Shown piece by piece: positions 7,394 to 14,609 of a DNA stretch of 40,300 nt. The translations under genes were made by a program, and so were the position numbers. The notes below the pieces were generated by a model. That model saw nothing but the letters and a program-made list of their open reading frames with translations, made no database searches and was not told where the DNA came from. The stretch comes from Clostridiales bacterium (lineage in GTDB: Bacteria > Bacillota > Clostridia > Christensenellales > Aristaeellaceae), in contig SVHC01000026.1 in NCBI GenBank assembly GCA_015056055.1, positions 1 through 40,300 on the forward strand. Direction: 5' to 3'. Every line of letters starts with the position of its first letter. The first letter of the stretch is position 1.

Positions 7394-7740
7394 ACAGCCG
7401 TGACCGCCAGATATGCGATAAAATTCTTTCTGAAATTGCGGTTGCTGAGGAATTGCTCAGAGGGGTGTCGCCGGAAGCCTTTATTTGCGATGAACGTACG
7501 GTTCGCGCTGTTTGCATGACTCTTATCAACATCGGTGAACTGGTGAAGAACCTTACGCCGGAATTAAAACAGGCGCACCGAAATATTCCTTGGCGCGCCA
7601 TCTCAGGCATGCGGGATATCACTGCTCACAGGTATCAGACGCTTCGCAAAGAAGACGTATACAGCACCTGTGCGGATGATTTACCGATATTCGAAGAGCA
7701 GCTGCTTTGTTTGATTCGGGAAGAACAGAATATCATTTGA
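7390..7740 (+). CDS. hepT: HEPN-domain toxin (HepT-type RNase, DUF86)
   Basis: 116 residues, all-helical DUF86/HEPN. The toxin motif RX4HXY is intact: R75-DITA-H80-R-Y82. R and H form the RNase site of the HEPN dimer, and the tyrosine is the AMPylation target used by MntA for neutralisation. The preceding NIGELVKNL helix is typical of HepT. Translation starts at GTG 7390, whose last two bases are the first two of the antitoxin TGA stop. Because both catalytic motifs are unbroken the pair is probably functional. Stabilisation of a genomic region or abortive phage defence are the usual proposals. No strong terminator follows before 7800. Confidence 0.9.
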   Translation: MNSRDRQICDKILSEIAVAEELLRGVSPEAFICDERTVRAVCMTLINIGELVKNLTPELKQAHRNIPWRAISGMRDITAHRYQTLRKEDVYSTCADDLPIFEEQLLCLIREEQNII

Positions 7741-7838
7741 AGGTTTTTGCGGATAGGGATTATTCAATCTCTGTCCGCATCTGTTTATACCGGATGATGC
7801 GGATGCTTTTCAAACCCTCTCCCGGGATAATGCGGTTG

Positions 7839-7889
7839 TAATTTCAGACGCCCAAAACGACATTTCAGACACGAAAATGTACTTTTCAG
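7839..7889 (+). promoter_or_regulatory. Three direct repeats at 21-bp period (LytTR-type response-regulator boxes, candidate)
   Basis: Nine-base boxes TAATTTCAG (7839-7847), ACATTTCAG (7860-7868) and ACTTTTCAG (7881-7889) are each separated by exactly 12 bp. Box 2 fits the ComE-type half-site ACANTTCAG as I remember it; box 3 differs at one position and box 1 at two. The last box ends 10 bp before the -35 hexamer at 7900. Two-turn spacing and same-face binding are the signature of LytTR-domain regulators. Confidence 0.55.
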
Positions 7890-7899
7890 GCAGAAAGTG

Positions 7900-7928
7900 T
7901 TGAAATGGCGCGAGATGTCTGCTATGCT
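7900..7928 (+). promoter_or_regulatory. Promoter of the DUF6273 gene
   Basis: TTGAAA (7900-7905), 17-bp spacer, TATGCT (7923-7928), placed directly after the three repeats. Confidence 0.7.
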
Positions 7929-7969
7929 GAAACTGAAAAGAGCAATCCAAAAAGAAGGAGGAGAGCGAA

Positions 7970-8755
7970 ATGAAACGCACCAAACTGACGGCATGGATAA
8001 TGATTACAATACTGCTTAGTGGAATCATTCCGGCATCTGCGGAAGAAAAAGCTGCTCCGCCGGAAATACAGGAAAATGAAGAGTGCTACTTTGATTATCT
8101 TACCTTTGGCGTTTACGAACAGGACAACAATCTTGAAAACGGCCCGGAACCTATCGAATGGTTTGTGCTGGAAGTTGAGAACGGCAGGGCGCTTGTAGTC
8201 AGCCGGCATGCGCTGGAACTTATGCCGTATCACAATACCATCGAGTGGGATACTTCGCTTATGTGGGAAACATGGGATATCCGCGCATGGCTGAATGGGG
8301 AATTTTTGGAAACGGCTTTCACTGCGGCGGAAATTGCGAGAATTCCTACCGTTACCGTAGAAGCGCAGCTGAACAGCTTTTCTTACAATCAGGGCAACGA
8401 TACCCGGGATAAGGTATTTCTTTTAAGCTACAATGAGGTCCCGCGGTATTTCGGGAATGGCAGAACGCGTACCTGCAGACCGACGGAATATGCAATCGCA
8501 CGGTATGAGGCCAAAACCGGAAGACAGTGGAAACAGATCGTGGATGACGTGTGGGAGGAATACACCGGAACCTGTTCCTGGTGGCTGCGTACACCCGGGG
8601 ATTTCCCCGGAAGTGCAACGATTTCCCATCACAGAGGAGGCTTAGGATTTATGAGTTCCTATAGTTTCACCTTCCCATATGCGGCCTTTGGGTATCCGGA
8701 ACCGGATTATCACCATGGAGTCCGCCCGGCGATGTGGATTGATCTAGAACCGTAA
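7970..8755 (+). CDS. Exported DUF6273-domain protein
   Basis: 261 residues. MKRTK, a hydrophobic stretch and PASA-EE form a standard signal peptide cut near residue 25, without a lipobox. The mature part fits DUF6273: a FDYLTFGVYEQ strand, PIEWFVLEV, ALVVSRHAL, WDIRAWLNGEFLETAF, NDTRDKVFLLS, CSWWLRTPG and the C-terminal GVRPAMWI. The domain occurs widely in secreted or surface proteins of gut Clostridia and is related in appearance to formylglycine/lectin-type folds; no enzymatic function is established. The ribosome binding site GGAGG lies 10 bp before ATG. The promoter with LytTR-like boxes suggests control by a cell-density or peptide-sensing two-component system, so the product may have a surface or social role. 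Confidence 0.85.
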   Translation: MKRTKLTAWIMITILLSGIIPASAEEKAAPPEIQENEECYFDYLTFGVYEQDNNLENGPEPIEWFVLEVENGRALVVSRHALELMPYHNTIEWDTSLMWETWDIRAWLNGEFLETAFTAAEIARIPTVTVEAQLNSFSYNQGNDTRDKVFLLSYNEVPRYFGNGRTRTCRPTEYAIARYEAKTGRQWKQIVDDVWEEYTGTCSWWLRTPGDFPGSATISHHRGGLGFMSSYSFTFPYAAFGYPEPDYHHGVRPAMWIDLEP

Positions 8756-8779
8756 AATAAAACTGTCCAAATGAAATAT

Positions 8780-8808
8780 CCCCTCAGCCGCGTTTTGCGA
8801 TTGAGGGG
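8780..8808. terminator. Shared terminator hairpin between convergent genes
   Basis: CCCCTCA (8780-8786) pairs with TGAGGGG (8802-8808). It sits 25 bp after the DUF6273 stop and 2 bp from the stop of the opposing gene. The T-tracts on either side are weak. Confidence 0.6.
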
Positions 8809-8809
8809 A

Positions 8810-9388
8810 CTAATTGTTTTCGGGGAATTCCAGCTGCATCTGTTCTGCCTGCAATTCATTTTTGCGCACGATATTGCGCGTTCCGGGGTGAATGATCACG
8901 CAGGAAAGCTGCTTTTTGAGCGCCTGCTTTATGGTATATGCGGTGCCGCCCGTATCCGAGCCTGTGGAAATGGCGATCATGTCGGTGGAATGATCCACCA
9001 TATAGCGGTCGCGTTCAAGGAACGCTGCTTTCGAATAATTCGCGCACACATAGACGACCGCATTTGTATGGGCAAGAAGGTTTGCATGCCGGTCTTTCCA
9101 GCGCTGCGACCAATTGGCTTCCTGACCGTAAAAGGGCAAAACGCATACGAGCTTCACATCCGGGAAGCTTTTTTTCATTTCCAGCACGATCTCGCCGCAG
9201 ATAATGTCCGCCCCGCGTGCACATCCGGTAAGGAATGCACAAACGCCCGCTTCGATTTTGGCTCGGATTTCGCGGCGGATAACGTCTTTTAAAAGGAGGT
9301 ATTCCTGCGCGTTTTCGTCCATGGTGGCAAGCCCCATGTTTTCCGGCCTGTGGCCTGTAAAGCAGCATGCGCGCGTGGTTTCTGCCAT
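8810..9388 (-). CDS. SLOG-superfamily protein, YpsA-like (DUF1273)
   Basis: 192 residues. The N-terminal CCFTGHRPE motif, GCARGADIICGEIVL (the SLOG glycine-rich loop), VLPFYGQ, RDRYMVDHSTDMIA and GSDTGGTAYTI match the YpsA/DUF1273 family. The SLOG fold binds nucleotides or nucleotide-derived ligands. YpsA in Bacillus affects cell division and stress resistance, but the ligand is unknown. No membrane segment is present. The start is supported by CGGAGGA 8 bp upstream on the minus strand, and a near-perfect promoter lies at 9449-9477. The gene is divergent from rpsF. Two or three cysteines near the N-terminus (CCF) are usual for the family. Confidence 0.88.
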   Translation of the reverse strand: MAETTRACCFTGHRPENMGLATMDENAQEYLLLKDVIRREIRAKIEAGVCAFLTGCARGADIICGEIVLEMKKSFPDVKLVCVLPFYGQEANWSQRWKDRHANLLAHTNAVVYVCANYSKAAFLERDRYMVDHSTDMIAISTGSDTGGTAYTIKQALKKQLSCVIIHPGTRNIVRKNELQAEQMQLEFPENN

Positions 9389-9448
9389 GGCGGTTCCTCC
9401 GATAGGTGATGAAAATCGTCAGTTTGTTCGAAAAAGATTCTGCTTTAT

Positions 9449-9477
9449 ATTGTACGCGCTTGCAGCAGCACTGTCAA
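9449..9477 (-). promoter_or_regulatory. Promoter of the SLOG gene
   Basis: Read on the minus strand: TTGACA (9472-9477), 17-bp spacer, TACAAT (9449-9454). Confidence 0.78.
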
Positions 9478-9532
9478 GCTGTTTTGTGTGCACAGGAAGC
9501 GTGCGAAAATTTGGTTAAAGTTTTATAAGTGC

Positions 9533-9561
9533 TTGAAATGTTCACATGGGGTCTGTATAAT
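9533..9561 (+). promoter_or_regulatory. Promoter of rpsF-ssb-rpsR
   Basis: TTGAAA (9533-9538), 17-bp spacer, TATAAT (9556-9561). Confidence 0.85.
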
Positions 9562-9574
9562 CTATACCTAGCGC

Positions 9575-9621
9575 ATCCTTGCCTTGAACAAGAGATTCAA
9601 GGCCGTAAGTCCATAAGGAGG
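9575..9621 (+). promoter_or_regulatory. rpsF leader: candidate S6:S18 autoregulatory element
   Basis: An inner hairpin GCCTTGAA/TTCAAGGC (9581-9603) is followed by the single-stranded CCGTAAGTCC and closed by an outer stem TCCTT (9576-9580) with AAGGA (9615-9619), which overlaps the Shine-Dalgarno sequence of rpsF. A hairpin, an asymmetric loop with a CCG triplet and a stem that hides the ribosome binding site are the hallmarks of the S6:S18-binding motif known from rpsF leaders. The structure is visible; binding is inferred. Confidence 0.65.
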
Positions 9622-9631
9622 TGAAAAACGC

Positions 9632-10036
9632 ATGAATCAGTATGAAGTCATGTATATTCTTGACCCTGCGCTTGATGATCAGGCGCGTGCGAATCTGATG
9701 GAGCGCTTTGAAGGCATCGTTACCGCCGGTGGTGGTATGGTAGACCGTGTAGATGAATGGGGACGCCGTCGTCTGGCTTACACCATTGACTACAAGAACG
9801 AGGGATACTACATCCTGATGTACATCACTGCGCCGGCCGATCTGCCCCGCGAACTTGAGCGTAACTTCAAGAACGTCGAGCAGGTTCTCCGCTACATGGT
9901 TATCCGCTTCGAGGGCGCTCTGCCCGCAAAGCGCGAGCCCTTCAAGGCCCGTGAAACCGTGAGCGAGAAGGTTGTTGAGGAAGCTCCCGCTGCTGAAGAA
10001 GCAGTTGTAGAAGCAGCCGAAGCAACTGAGGCTTAA
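9632..10036 (+). CDS. rpsF: 30S ribosomal protein S6
   Basis: 134 residues. MNQYEVMYILDP at the start, DRVDEWGRRRLAYTI, EGYYILMYI and LRYMVIRFE are the S6 core, which ends near residue 100. The remaining ~35 residues are an acidic, alanine-rich tail (EEAPAAEEAVVEAAE), a common low-complexity extension in Clostridia. S6 forms a dimer with S18 on the platform of the small subunit and here is co-transcribed with it. The ribosome binding site AAGGAGG is partly buried in the leader structure described at 9575-9621. Confidence 0.98.
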   Translation: MNQYEVMYILDPALDDQARANLMERFEGIVTAGGGMVDRVDEWGRRRLAYTIDYKNEGYYILMYITAPADLPRELERNFKNVEQVLRYMVIRFEGALPAKREPFKARETVSEKVVEEAPAAEEAVVEAAEATEA

Positions 10037-10059
10037 TCAACAAAGGCGGGTGTAATTGG

Positions 10060-10488
10060 ATGAATAAGGCAATCTTAATCGGAAATCTTACCCGCGACCC
10101 GGAGCTGCGTACGCTTCCCAACGGTGCTTCTGTCTGCACGTTCACGATTGCGATCAACCGCAAGTTCGTAAACCAGCAGGGCGTCCGTGAAGCGGATTTC
10201 CTCAACATCGTCGCATGGCGTCAGTTGGGTGAAAACTGCGCACGCTACCTCACCAAAGGTCGTAAAGTTGGCGTCGTCGGATCGATTCAGACCCGTTCTT
10301 ATGATGCGCAGGACGGATCGAAGCGATATGTTACCGAAATCGTCGCCGACGATATCGAGTTCCTGTCGTCCCAGCAGGATGGTGGCCAGGCCCGCACGGG
10401 CAATGTTCCGCCTCCGCCCGAGATGCCTGCTTATGGCATGGCTTCCGGCGGCTTCACTGAAGTCGAGGATGACGAGCTTCCGTTCTGA
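10060..10488 (+). CDS. ssb: Single-stranded DNA-binding protein
   Basis: 142 residues. The OB-fold begins [17 protein letters not shown] and continues through [38 protein letters not shown] and [13 protein letters not shown] (to about residue 108). A short flexible linker with proline and glycine leads to the acidic tip DDELPF, the conserved docking peptide for replication and repair partners. It lies 23 bp after rpsF in the standard Bacillota order rpsF-ssb-rpsR. The ribosome binding site is weak (AAAGGCGGGTG). Confidence 0.98.
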   Translation: MNKAILIGNLTRDPELRTLPNGASVCTFTIAINRKFVNQQGVREADFLNIVAWRQLGENCARYLTKGRKVGVVGSIQTRSYDAQDGSKRYVTEIVADDIEFLSSQQDGGQARTGNVPPPPEMPAYGMASGGFTEVEDDELPF

Positions 10489-10559
10489 TTATTTCGGGCC
10501 TTCCGTCCGTCAAAGCCTGCCATAGCAGGAAACGCATTAAAGTCAAGGAGGGAAACAAC

Positions 10560-10808
10560 ATGTCTGAGGATCGTGGCACTCGCCGTCCCCGCGGCCGCAA
10601 GCCGCGCAGGAAGGTTTGCCGTTTCTGCGTAGATAAAGTTGCGCACATCGATTATAAGGACACGGGTCGCCTGTCGTCCTTCACCAGCGAGCGCGGCAAG
10701 ATTCTGCCCCGTCGCATGACCGGCGCTTGCGCCAAGCACCAGCGTCAGCTGAGCATCGCTATCAAGCGTGCCCGTACCGTTGCGCTGCTGCCCTACACGA
10801 AGGGTTAA
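10560..10808 (+). CDS. rpsR: 30S ribosomal protein S18
   Basis: 82 residues. A basic N-terminal extension ([11 protein letters not shown]) precedes the S18 core: [35 protein letters not shown] and [12 protein letters not shown]. The cysteines of VCRFC and GACAKH are those of the zinc-type (C+) S18, so the protein probably binds zinc, unlike the C- paralogue that some species keep for zinc starvation. The ribosome binding site is AAGGAGGG. The gene closes the operon and is followed by a strong terminator. Confidence 0.97.
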   Translation: MSEDRGTRRPRGRKPRRKVCRFCVDKVAHIDYKDTGRLSSFTSERGKILPRRMTGACAKHQRQLSIAIKRARTVALLPYTKG

Positions 10809-10824
10809 TCGCTTCGTCTTTCAC

Positions 10825-10857
10825 CCGATACGGTTTTTTGCCGTATCGGTTTTTTTC
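10825..10857 (+). terminator. Terminator of rpsF-ssb-rpsR
   Basis: CCGATACGG (10825-10833) pairs with CCGTATCGG (10841-10849), followed by a run of seven T. Confidence 0.95.
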
Positions 10858-10886
10858 TTGCGGTTGCGGCTAAAGTATGTTACAAT
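10858..10886 (+). promoter_or_regulatory. Probable promoter of the GH95 gene
   Basis: TTGCGG (10858-10863), 17-bp spacer, TACAAT (10881-10886). The -35 box starts directly after the preceding terminator T-tract. Confidence 0.55.
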
Positions 10887-10895
10887 GATGCAAAG

Positions 10896-10940
10896 CCTTC
10901 TCCTTGAGGAGAAGGTGTCGGCATTCGCCGACGGATGAGG
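10896..10940 (+). repeat. Bipartite-hairpin intergenic repeat, copy A
   Basis: Hairpin 1 is CCTTCTCC-TTGA-GGAGAAGG-like (10896-10915), then TG, hairpin 2 is GTCGGC-ATTC-GCCGAC (10917-10932), then GGATGAGG. The same plan recurs at 38356 and in part at 40081. The element lies in the leader of the GH95 gene. Confidence 0.5.
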
Positions 10941-10982
10941 TGTTCTATAGCAATGCATTCTGTCAAAATTGGAGGCAATCGC

Positions 10983-13196
10983 ATGGCAAATATTCTGCAT
11001 CTGAAAAACGCGGCTCCCGAATGGGAAAATGCATCCCCCGTCGGCAATGGCTATGCCGGCATGATGGTGTTCGGCGGCGTTGCCGAGGAAAAAATCACCC
11101 TGAATGAGGAAACCATTTGGGCGGGCGGCGAGATGGATACCCGTCTTGACGGCTTTGCCGAAAAGATTGCGCATGTGCGCGATATGCTGGCGAACGGTCT
11201 TGTTCACGAGGTTGACAACTGGATCGAGCAGAATATGGGCGATTGCTATAACCGCATCAAGTCCTATGAATATGCGGGCGAGATCCATGTCGCCATGCAT
11301 GCGGATGATGTATGCGAAAACTACCGCCGCGATATTGATCTGGTGAACGGCGTCTGCACCGTTGCCTACGAAAAAAACGGCGCGGCCTATACGCGCGAAT
11401 ACTTTGCATCCTATCCCGATAAGCTTCTGTGCGCACGCTTCACGGCGGATAAGCCGTTTGACGCGAAGATTTCCTACACCCGCGAAAATGTGGATGCATT
11501 GGATGCTTCCACCGGCGATATCATCGCGAAAGCGCATACTGCATTCGGCGATCATACCTTTATGCTGGAAGTGCGCATTGTGACCGATGGCGAAAAGGTT
11601 GCCTGTGCGGATGGCGTATGCGTGAAGAATGCTTCTTATATCGAATTTTATACGGCTGTTTCCACCTCTTTCCGCAATGGGGAGAACATGGAAAAGGCCC
11701 TTCAGGAAAACATTGCCGCTGCGGCTAAGGGCTGGAATGCGCTGAAAGAAGCGCACATTGCCGACCACAGCGCCGTTATGAGTCGTTCTTCGCTTGATTT
11801 TGGCGAAGCGGAGGCGGCTGTCAGCTCTCTTACCGTCAGCGAGCGGCTGGAACGTCTGAAGAATGATCCCGAAGCGAAGGACAACAATCTGGTTTCGCTC
11901 TACTGGCAGTTCGGCAAGTATCTGCTCGTCGGCTCCAGCCGCCCCGGCACGCTGCCCGCCAACCTGCAGGGCGTTTGGGCGGATGGTCTGGATGTTCCGT
12001 GGAACGGCGACTATCACACCAACATCAATCTGCAGATGAACTACTGGCAGGCAGAGGAAGCCAATATCTCCGAATGCACAAAGGCCCTGTTTGATTATAT
12101 GAACGGCTATCTCCTGCCCGGCGGTCAGAAAATGGCCCGCGAAAACTACAAAACGGGCGGCATGGTCGTGCATCATCTTTCGGATATCTATGGTTTTGCC
12201 GCTGTGGCGGACGGCCCGTGGGGACTGTGGCCGCTGGGCGGCGCATGGCTTGCATATCACATGTGGGAGCATTATCTCTATACCGGGGATAAAGCGTTCC
12301 TGCGCGATACGGCCTATGAATATATCAAAAACTGCGCGCAGTTCGCCATCGAGAATATGTTTGAAGGCAAGGACGGCTATCTGCATACCGGTCCGTCCAC
12401 CTCGCCGGAAAACCGCTATATCGTCGATGTGAACGGCGAAAAGAAAAAGTGCTACATTGCCGTTTCGCCCACGATGGATCTGCAGATCATCGGAGGACTT
12501 CTGGACTTCTACGCCGAGTGCGAGGATATTCTGGCAATCGATCCCGAATACGCAAAGGCAGCCCGTGCAGTCCGCGCCCGCATGGTTCCCGTTCAGATCG
12601 GCAAGGACGGACGCCTGATGGAGTGGACCGAGGAATACGAGGAGTGCGAACCCGGGCACAGGCATATGTCCCACGCTTTCGGTCTGTATCCTGCGGCGCA
12701 GATCACCCGCAAAACGGCGGATTATTTCCGCGCGGTCCGCAAATCGCTGGATACCCGTCTGAGCTACGGCGGCGGTCATACCGGCTGGTCCCGCGGCTGG
12801 CTGATCAATATGTTTGCCCGCCTGCGCGACGGCGAGGCGACCTACGCAAACATCCGCGCCCTGTTCACGAAATCCACCCTGCCCAATCTGCTGGATACGC
12901 ATGCGCCCTTCCAGATTGACGGCAACTTCGGCGGAGCTGCCGGTATCGGCGAAATGCTCATGCAGAGCCATGAGGGCTTCATCTCCCTCCTGCCTGCATT
13001 GCCGTCCGTACTGTCCGAGGGCAGCTTTACCGGCTTTAAGGCCCGCGGCGGCGTAACTGTTTCCTGCGAATGGAAAAATGGCCGCGTGGTGCGCGTGGTG
13101 CTGGAAACGGATAAGCCTGAGACCATTGCAATTGAACTTCCCGGCGAGGAAGTATTTGAAATTGCCGTCGACGGCAAGGCCGAAATCCTGCGCTGA
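10983..13196 (+). CDS. Glycoside hydrolase family 95 (alpha-L-fucosidase / alpha-L-galactosidase)
   Basis: 737 residues, normal for a single-module GH95 enzyme. An N-terminal beta-domain begins [22 protein letters not shown]; the (alpha/alpha)6 barrel carries [27 protein letters not shown] (N347 and N349, the asparagines that assist the attacking water), PSTSPEN (E476, candidate general acid) and [16 protein letters not shown] (D646). These assignments follow the bifidobacterial AfcA model and are inferred by motif. GH95 enzymes remove terminal alpha-1,2-L-fucose from mucin or milk glycans, or L-galactose from plant xyloglucan. No signal peptide, so intracellular. The start at 10983 follows GGAGG; an upstream in-frame ATG at 10935 lies within the repeat-bearing leader and lacks a ribosome binding site. 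Confidence 0.93.
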   Translation: MANILHLKNAAPEWENASPVGNGYAGMMVFGGVAEEKITLNEETIWAGGEMDTRLDGFAEKIAHVRDMLANGLVHEVDNWIEQNMGDCYNRIKSYEYAGEIHVAMHADDVCENYRRDIDLVNGVCTVAYEKNGAAYTREYFASYPDKLLCARFTADKPFDAKISYTRENVDALDASTGDIIAKAHTAFGDHTFMLEVRIVTDGEKVACADGVCVKNASYIEFYTAVSTSFRNGENMEKALQENIAAAAKGWNALKEAHIADHSAVMSRSSLDFGEAEAAVSSLTVSERLERLKNDPEAKDNNLVSLYWQFGKYLLVGSSRPGTLPANLQGVWADGLDVPWNGDYHTNINLQMNYWQAEEANISECTKALFDYMNGYLLPGGQKMARENYKTGGMVVHHLSDIYGFAAVADGPWGLWPLGGAWLAYHMWEHYLYTGDKAFLRDTAYEYIKNCAQFAIENMFEGKDGYLHTGPSTSPENRYIVDVNGEKKKCYIAVSPTMDLQIIGGLLDFYAECEDILAIDPEYAKAARAVRARMVPVQIGKDGRLMEWTEEYEECEPGHRHMSHAFGLYPAAQITRKTADYFRAVRKSLDTRLSYGGGHTGWSRGWLINMFARLRDGEATYANIRALFTKSTLPNLLDTHAPFQIDGNFGGAAGIGEMLMQSHEGFISLLPALPSVLSEGSFTGFKARGGVTVSCEWKNGRVVRVVLETDKPETIAIELPGEEVFEIAVDGKAEILR

Positions 13197-13212
13197 TTGA
13201 TTGAAACTATGG

Positions 13213-13243
13213 CCCCTCTGCCGGTTGGATATCGGCGGAGGGG
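13213..13243 (+). terminator. Hairpin between GH95 and HAD genes (weak terminator or processing site)
   Basis: CCCCTCTGCCG (13213-13223) pairs with CGGCGGAGGGG (13233-13243), 11 bp with one T-G wobble. The following TGACTTTATC is a poor T-tract, so partial read-through into the HAD gene is likely. Confidence 0.5.
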
Positions 13244-13266
13244 TGACTTTATCGAGGAAGATGCAA

Positions 13267-13926
13267 ATGAACAAATTGCCCGAACTGAAGGCAGCTATCT
13301 TTGATCTGGACGGAACGCTGCTGGATTCCATGCACATCTGGGACACCTTTGGCGAGGCATATCTCAAGTCCATCGGCGTTGCGCCGCGCGAGGGCGTAAA
13401 CCGCGCGGTAGGCAATCTGAGCATCGTGCAGGCTGCGCAGTATTTCCGGGAGGAGTACGGCGTACCTTTTACGGAAGAGGAAATCATGGACGGCATCAAT
13501 CGCCTTGCGGAAAAATGCTATAGGGAAGAGGCGCTGCTTAAAAAGGGCGTCCGAGAATTTCTGGAAAAGCTGCATGCGCAAGGTGTGAAAATGTGTGTTG
13601 CCACTGCGACGGACCGCTATCTCGTCGACGCGGCTCTTACCCGCTGCGGCGTGCGGCAGTATTTTTCGGAGATTTTCACCTGTACCGAAGTAGGAAGCGG
13701 AAAAGATGAGCCGGAAATCTTCCGTCGGGCGCTGGCGTTTCTGGGTGAAAAACGGCAGAATACCGTGATTTTTGAGGATGCTCTCTACGCTGTCAAAACC
13801 GCAAAGGCGGATGGCTTTTTCGTCTGCGCCGTTTATGACCCGCACGAAAGAAATGCGGATACTCTTCGCGCGCTTGCGGATATGTACGTCATGGGCATGG
13901 ATGAGCCGGAAAATAACGCAGGTTAA
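13267..13926 (+). CDS. HAD-family hydrolase (beta-phosphoglucomutase / phosphatase-like)
   Basis: 219 residues. HAD motif I is FDLDGTLLDS (nucleophile D13, acid D15). A helical cap follows (about residues 18-95), then motif II VATATD, the motif III lysine in GSGKDEPEIF, and motif IV FEDALYAVKTAKADGF with an Asp for magnesium. The cap type and overall layout match the beta-phosphoglucomutase/sugar-phosphatase branch, which handles small phosphosugars; the substrate is not predictable. I chose ATG 13267 because GAGGAAG is 7 bp upstream; ATG 13261 would leave no spacing. It lies 70 bp after the GH95 gene on the same strand and is probably co-expressed through the weak hairpin, which suggests a role in sugar catabolism. 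Confidence 0.85.
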   Translation: MNKLPELKAAIFDLDGTLLDSMHIWDTFGEAYLKSIGVAPREGVNRAVGNLSIVQAAQYFREEYGVPFTEEEIMDGINRLAEKCYREEALLKKGVREFLEKLHAQGVKMCVATATDRYLVDAALTRCGVRQYFSEIFTCTEVGSGKDEPEIFRRALAFLGEKRQNTVIFEDALYAVKTAKADGFFVCAVYDPHERNADTLRALADMYVMGMDEPENNAG

Positions 13927-13941
13927 TTTTATGAAAACCTA

Positions 13942-13970
13942 TGGACTTTTCCCGCATTTCGCGCTATAAT
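13942..13970 (+). promoter_or_regulatory. Promoter of tRNA-Asn
   Basis: TGGACT (13942-13947), 17-bp spacer, TATAAT (13965-13970). It lies 28 bp upstream of the mature tRNA. Confidence 0.65.
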
Positions 13971-13998
13971 ATCAGCGTTCGATTTCAGAACGCAATAT

Positions 13999-14073
<75 letters not shown>

Positions 14074-14075
14074 CG

Positions 14076-14112
14076 AATCACGCAGACATGATAAATGTCT
14101 GCGTGATTTTTT
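14076..14112 (+). terminator. Terminator of tRNA-Asn
   Basis: A 14-bp perfect stem, AATCACGCAGACAT (14076-14089) with ATGTCTGCGTGATT (14095-14108), running into TTTTTT. Confidence 0.95.
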
Positions 14113-14466
14113 ATGCCTGCGAAAAAGAATCGCGGAAAACTGCGAGCAGTGGCGAATGTGCCGAAAAGGGGAGGCTTTCCTATAAAATAGAATTCTGTGA
14201 CCGAACGGAAATATTTCCTGACGGTCATTTTTTATTGCGGGGGAAGCGGTTATTATGAAATAAGGTATGCGCGAGCCGGCAGAAATTGTGTTTGGGAAAA
14301 AGAGATTTTGATTTACGGCAAAGAATCTCTTGCTGTTTGGAAAATATCTTCCTATATAATTATAGCGACGGTATCTCTGCGGACGGTGCGGCGGTGAACA
14401 AGATAAGTATGACGATTTTTGCGTGATTTAAATGGCGGAATCTTTTTCCTTTTGGCTCAAAAATGG
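14113..14466. other. Non-coding gap between tRNA-Asn and the ABC importer operon
   Basis: I see no protein gene here. It holds a terminator-like hairpin TGACCG/CGGTCA with inner GGAAAT/ATTTCC (14198-14227, then TTTTTT to 14233) for which no gene is visible, and a possible second promoter TTGCTG-N17-TATATA near 14329. The hairpin could end an unrecognised small RNA or be the remnant of a lost gene. Confidence 0.4.
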
Positions 14467-14496
14467 TTGACAGGGGGGGTTAAGGCGTGATATAAT
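14467..14496 (+). promoter_or_regulatory. Strong promoter of the ABC importer operon
   Basis: Perfect hexamers TTGACA (14467-14472) and TATAAT (14491-14496), 18-bp spacer containing a GGGGGGG run. The leader to the start codon is about 107 nt. Confidence 0.85.
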
Positions 14497-14609
14497 CATA
14501 TATCTTTACATTCACAGGGCGTTTTTGGCGTGATAATGCAAGTTCTGGCATTAGGAATTGCAAGAATAGCTGGCTGAATTGTGAAGAAAAATACTTGGAG
14601 GGAAACATC

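Noticed and set aside
10821-13499. An 892-codon minus-strand frame across GH95 and part of the HAD gene
   Set aside because: It spans two genuine genes and a terminator and shows no protein family.
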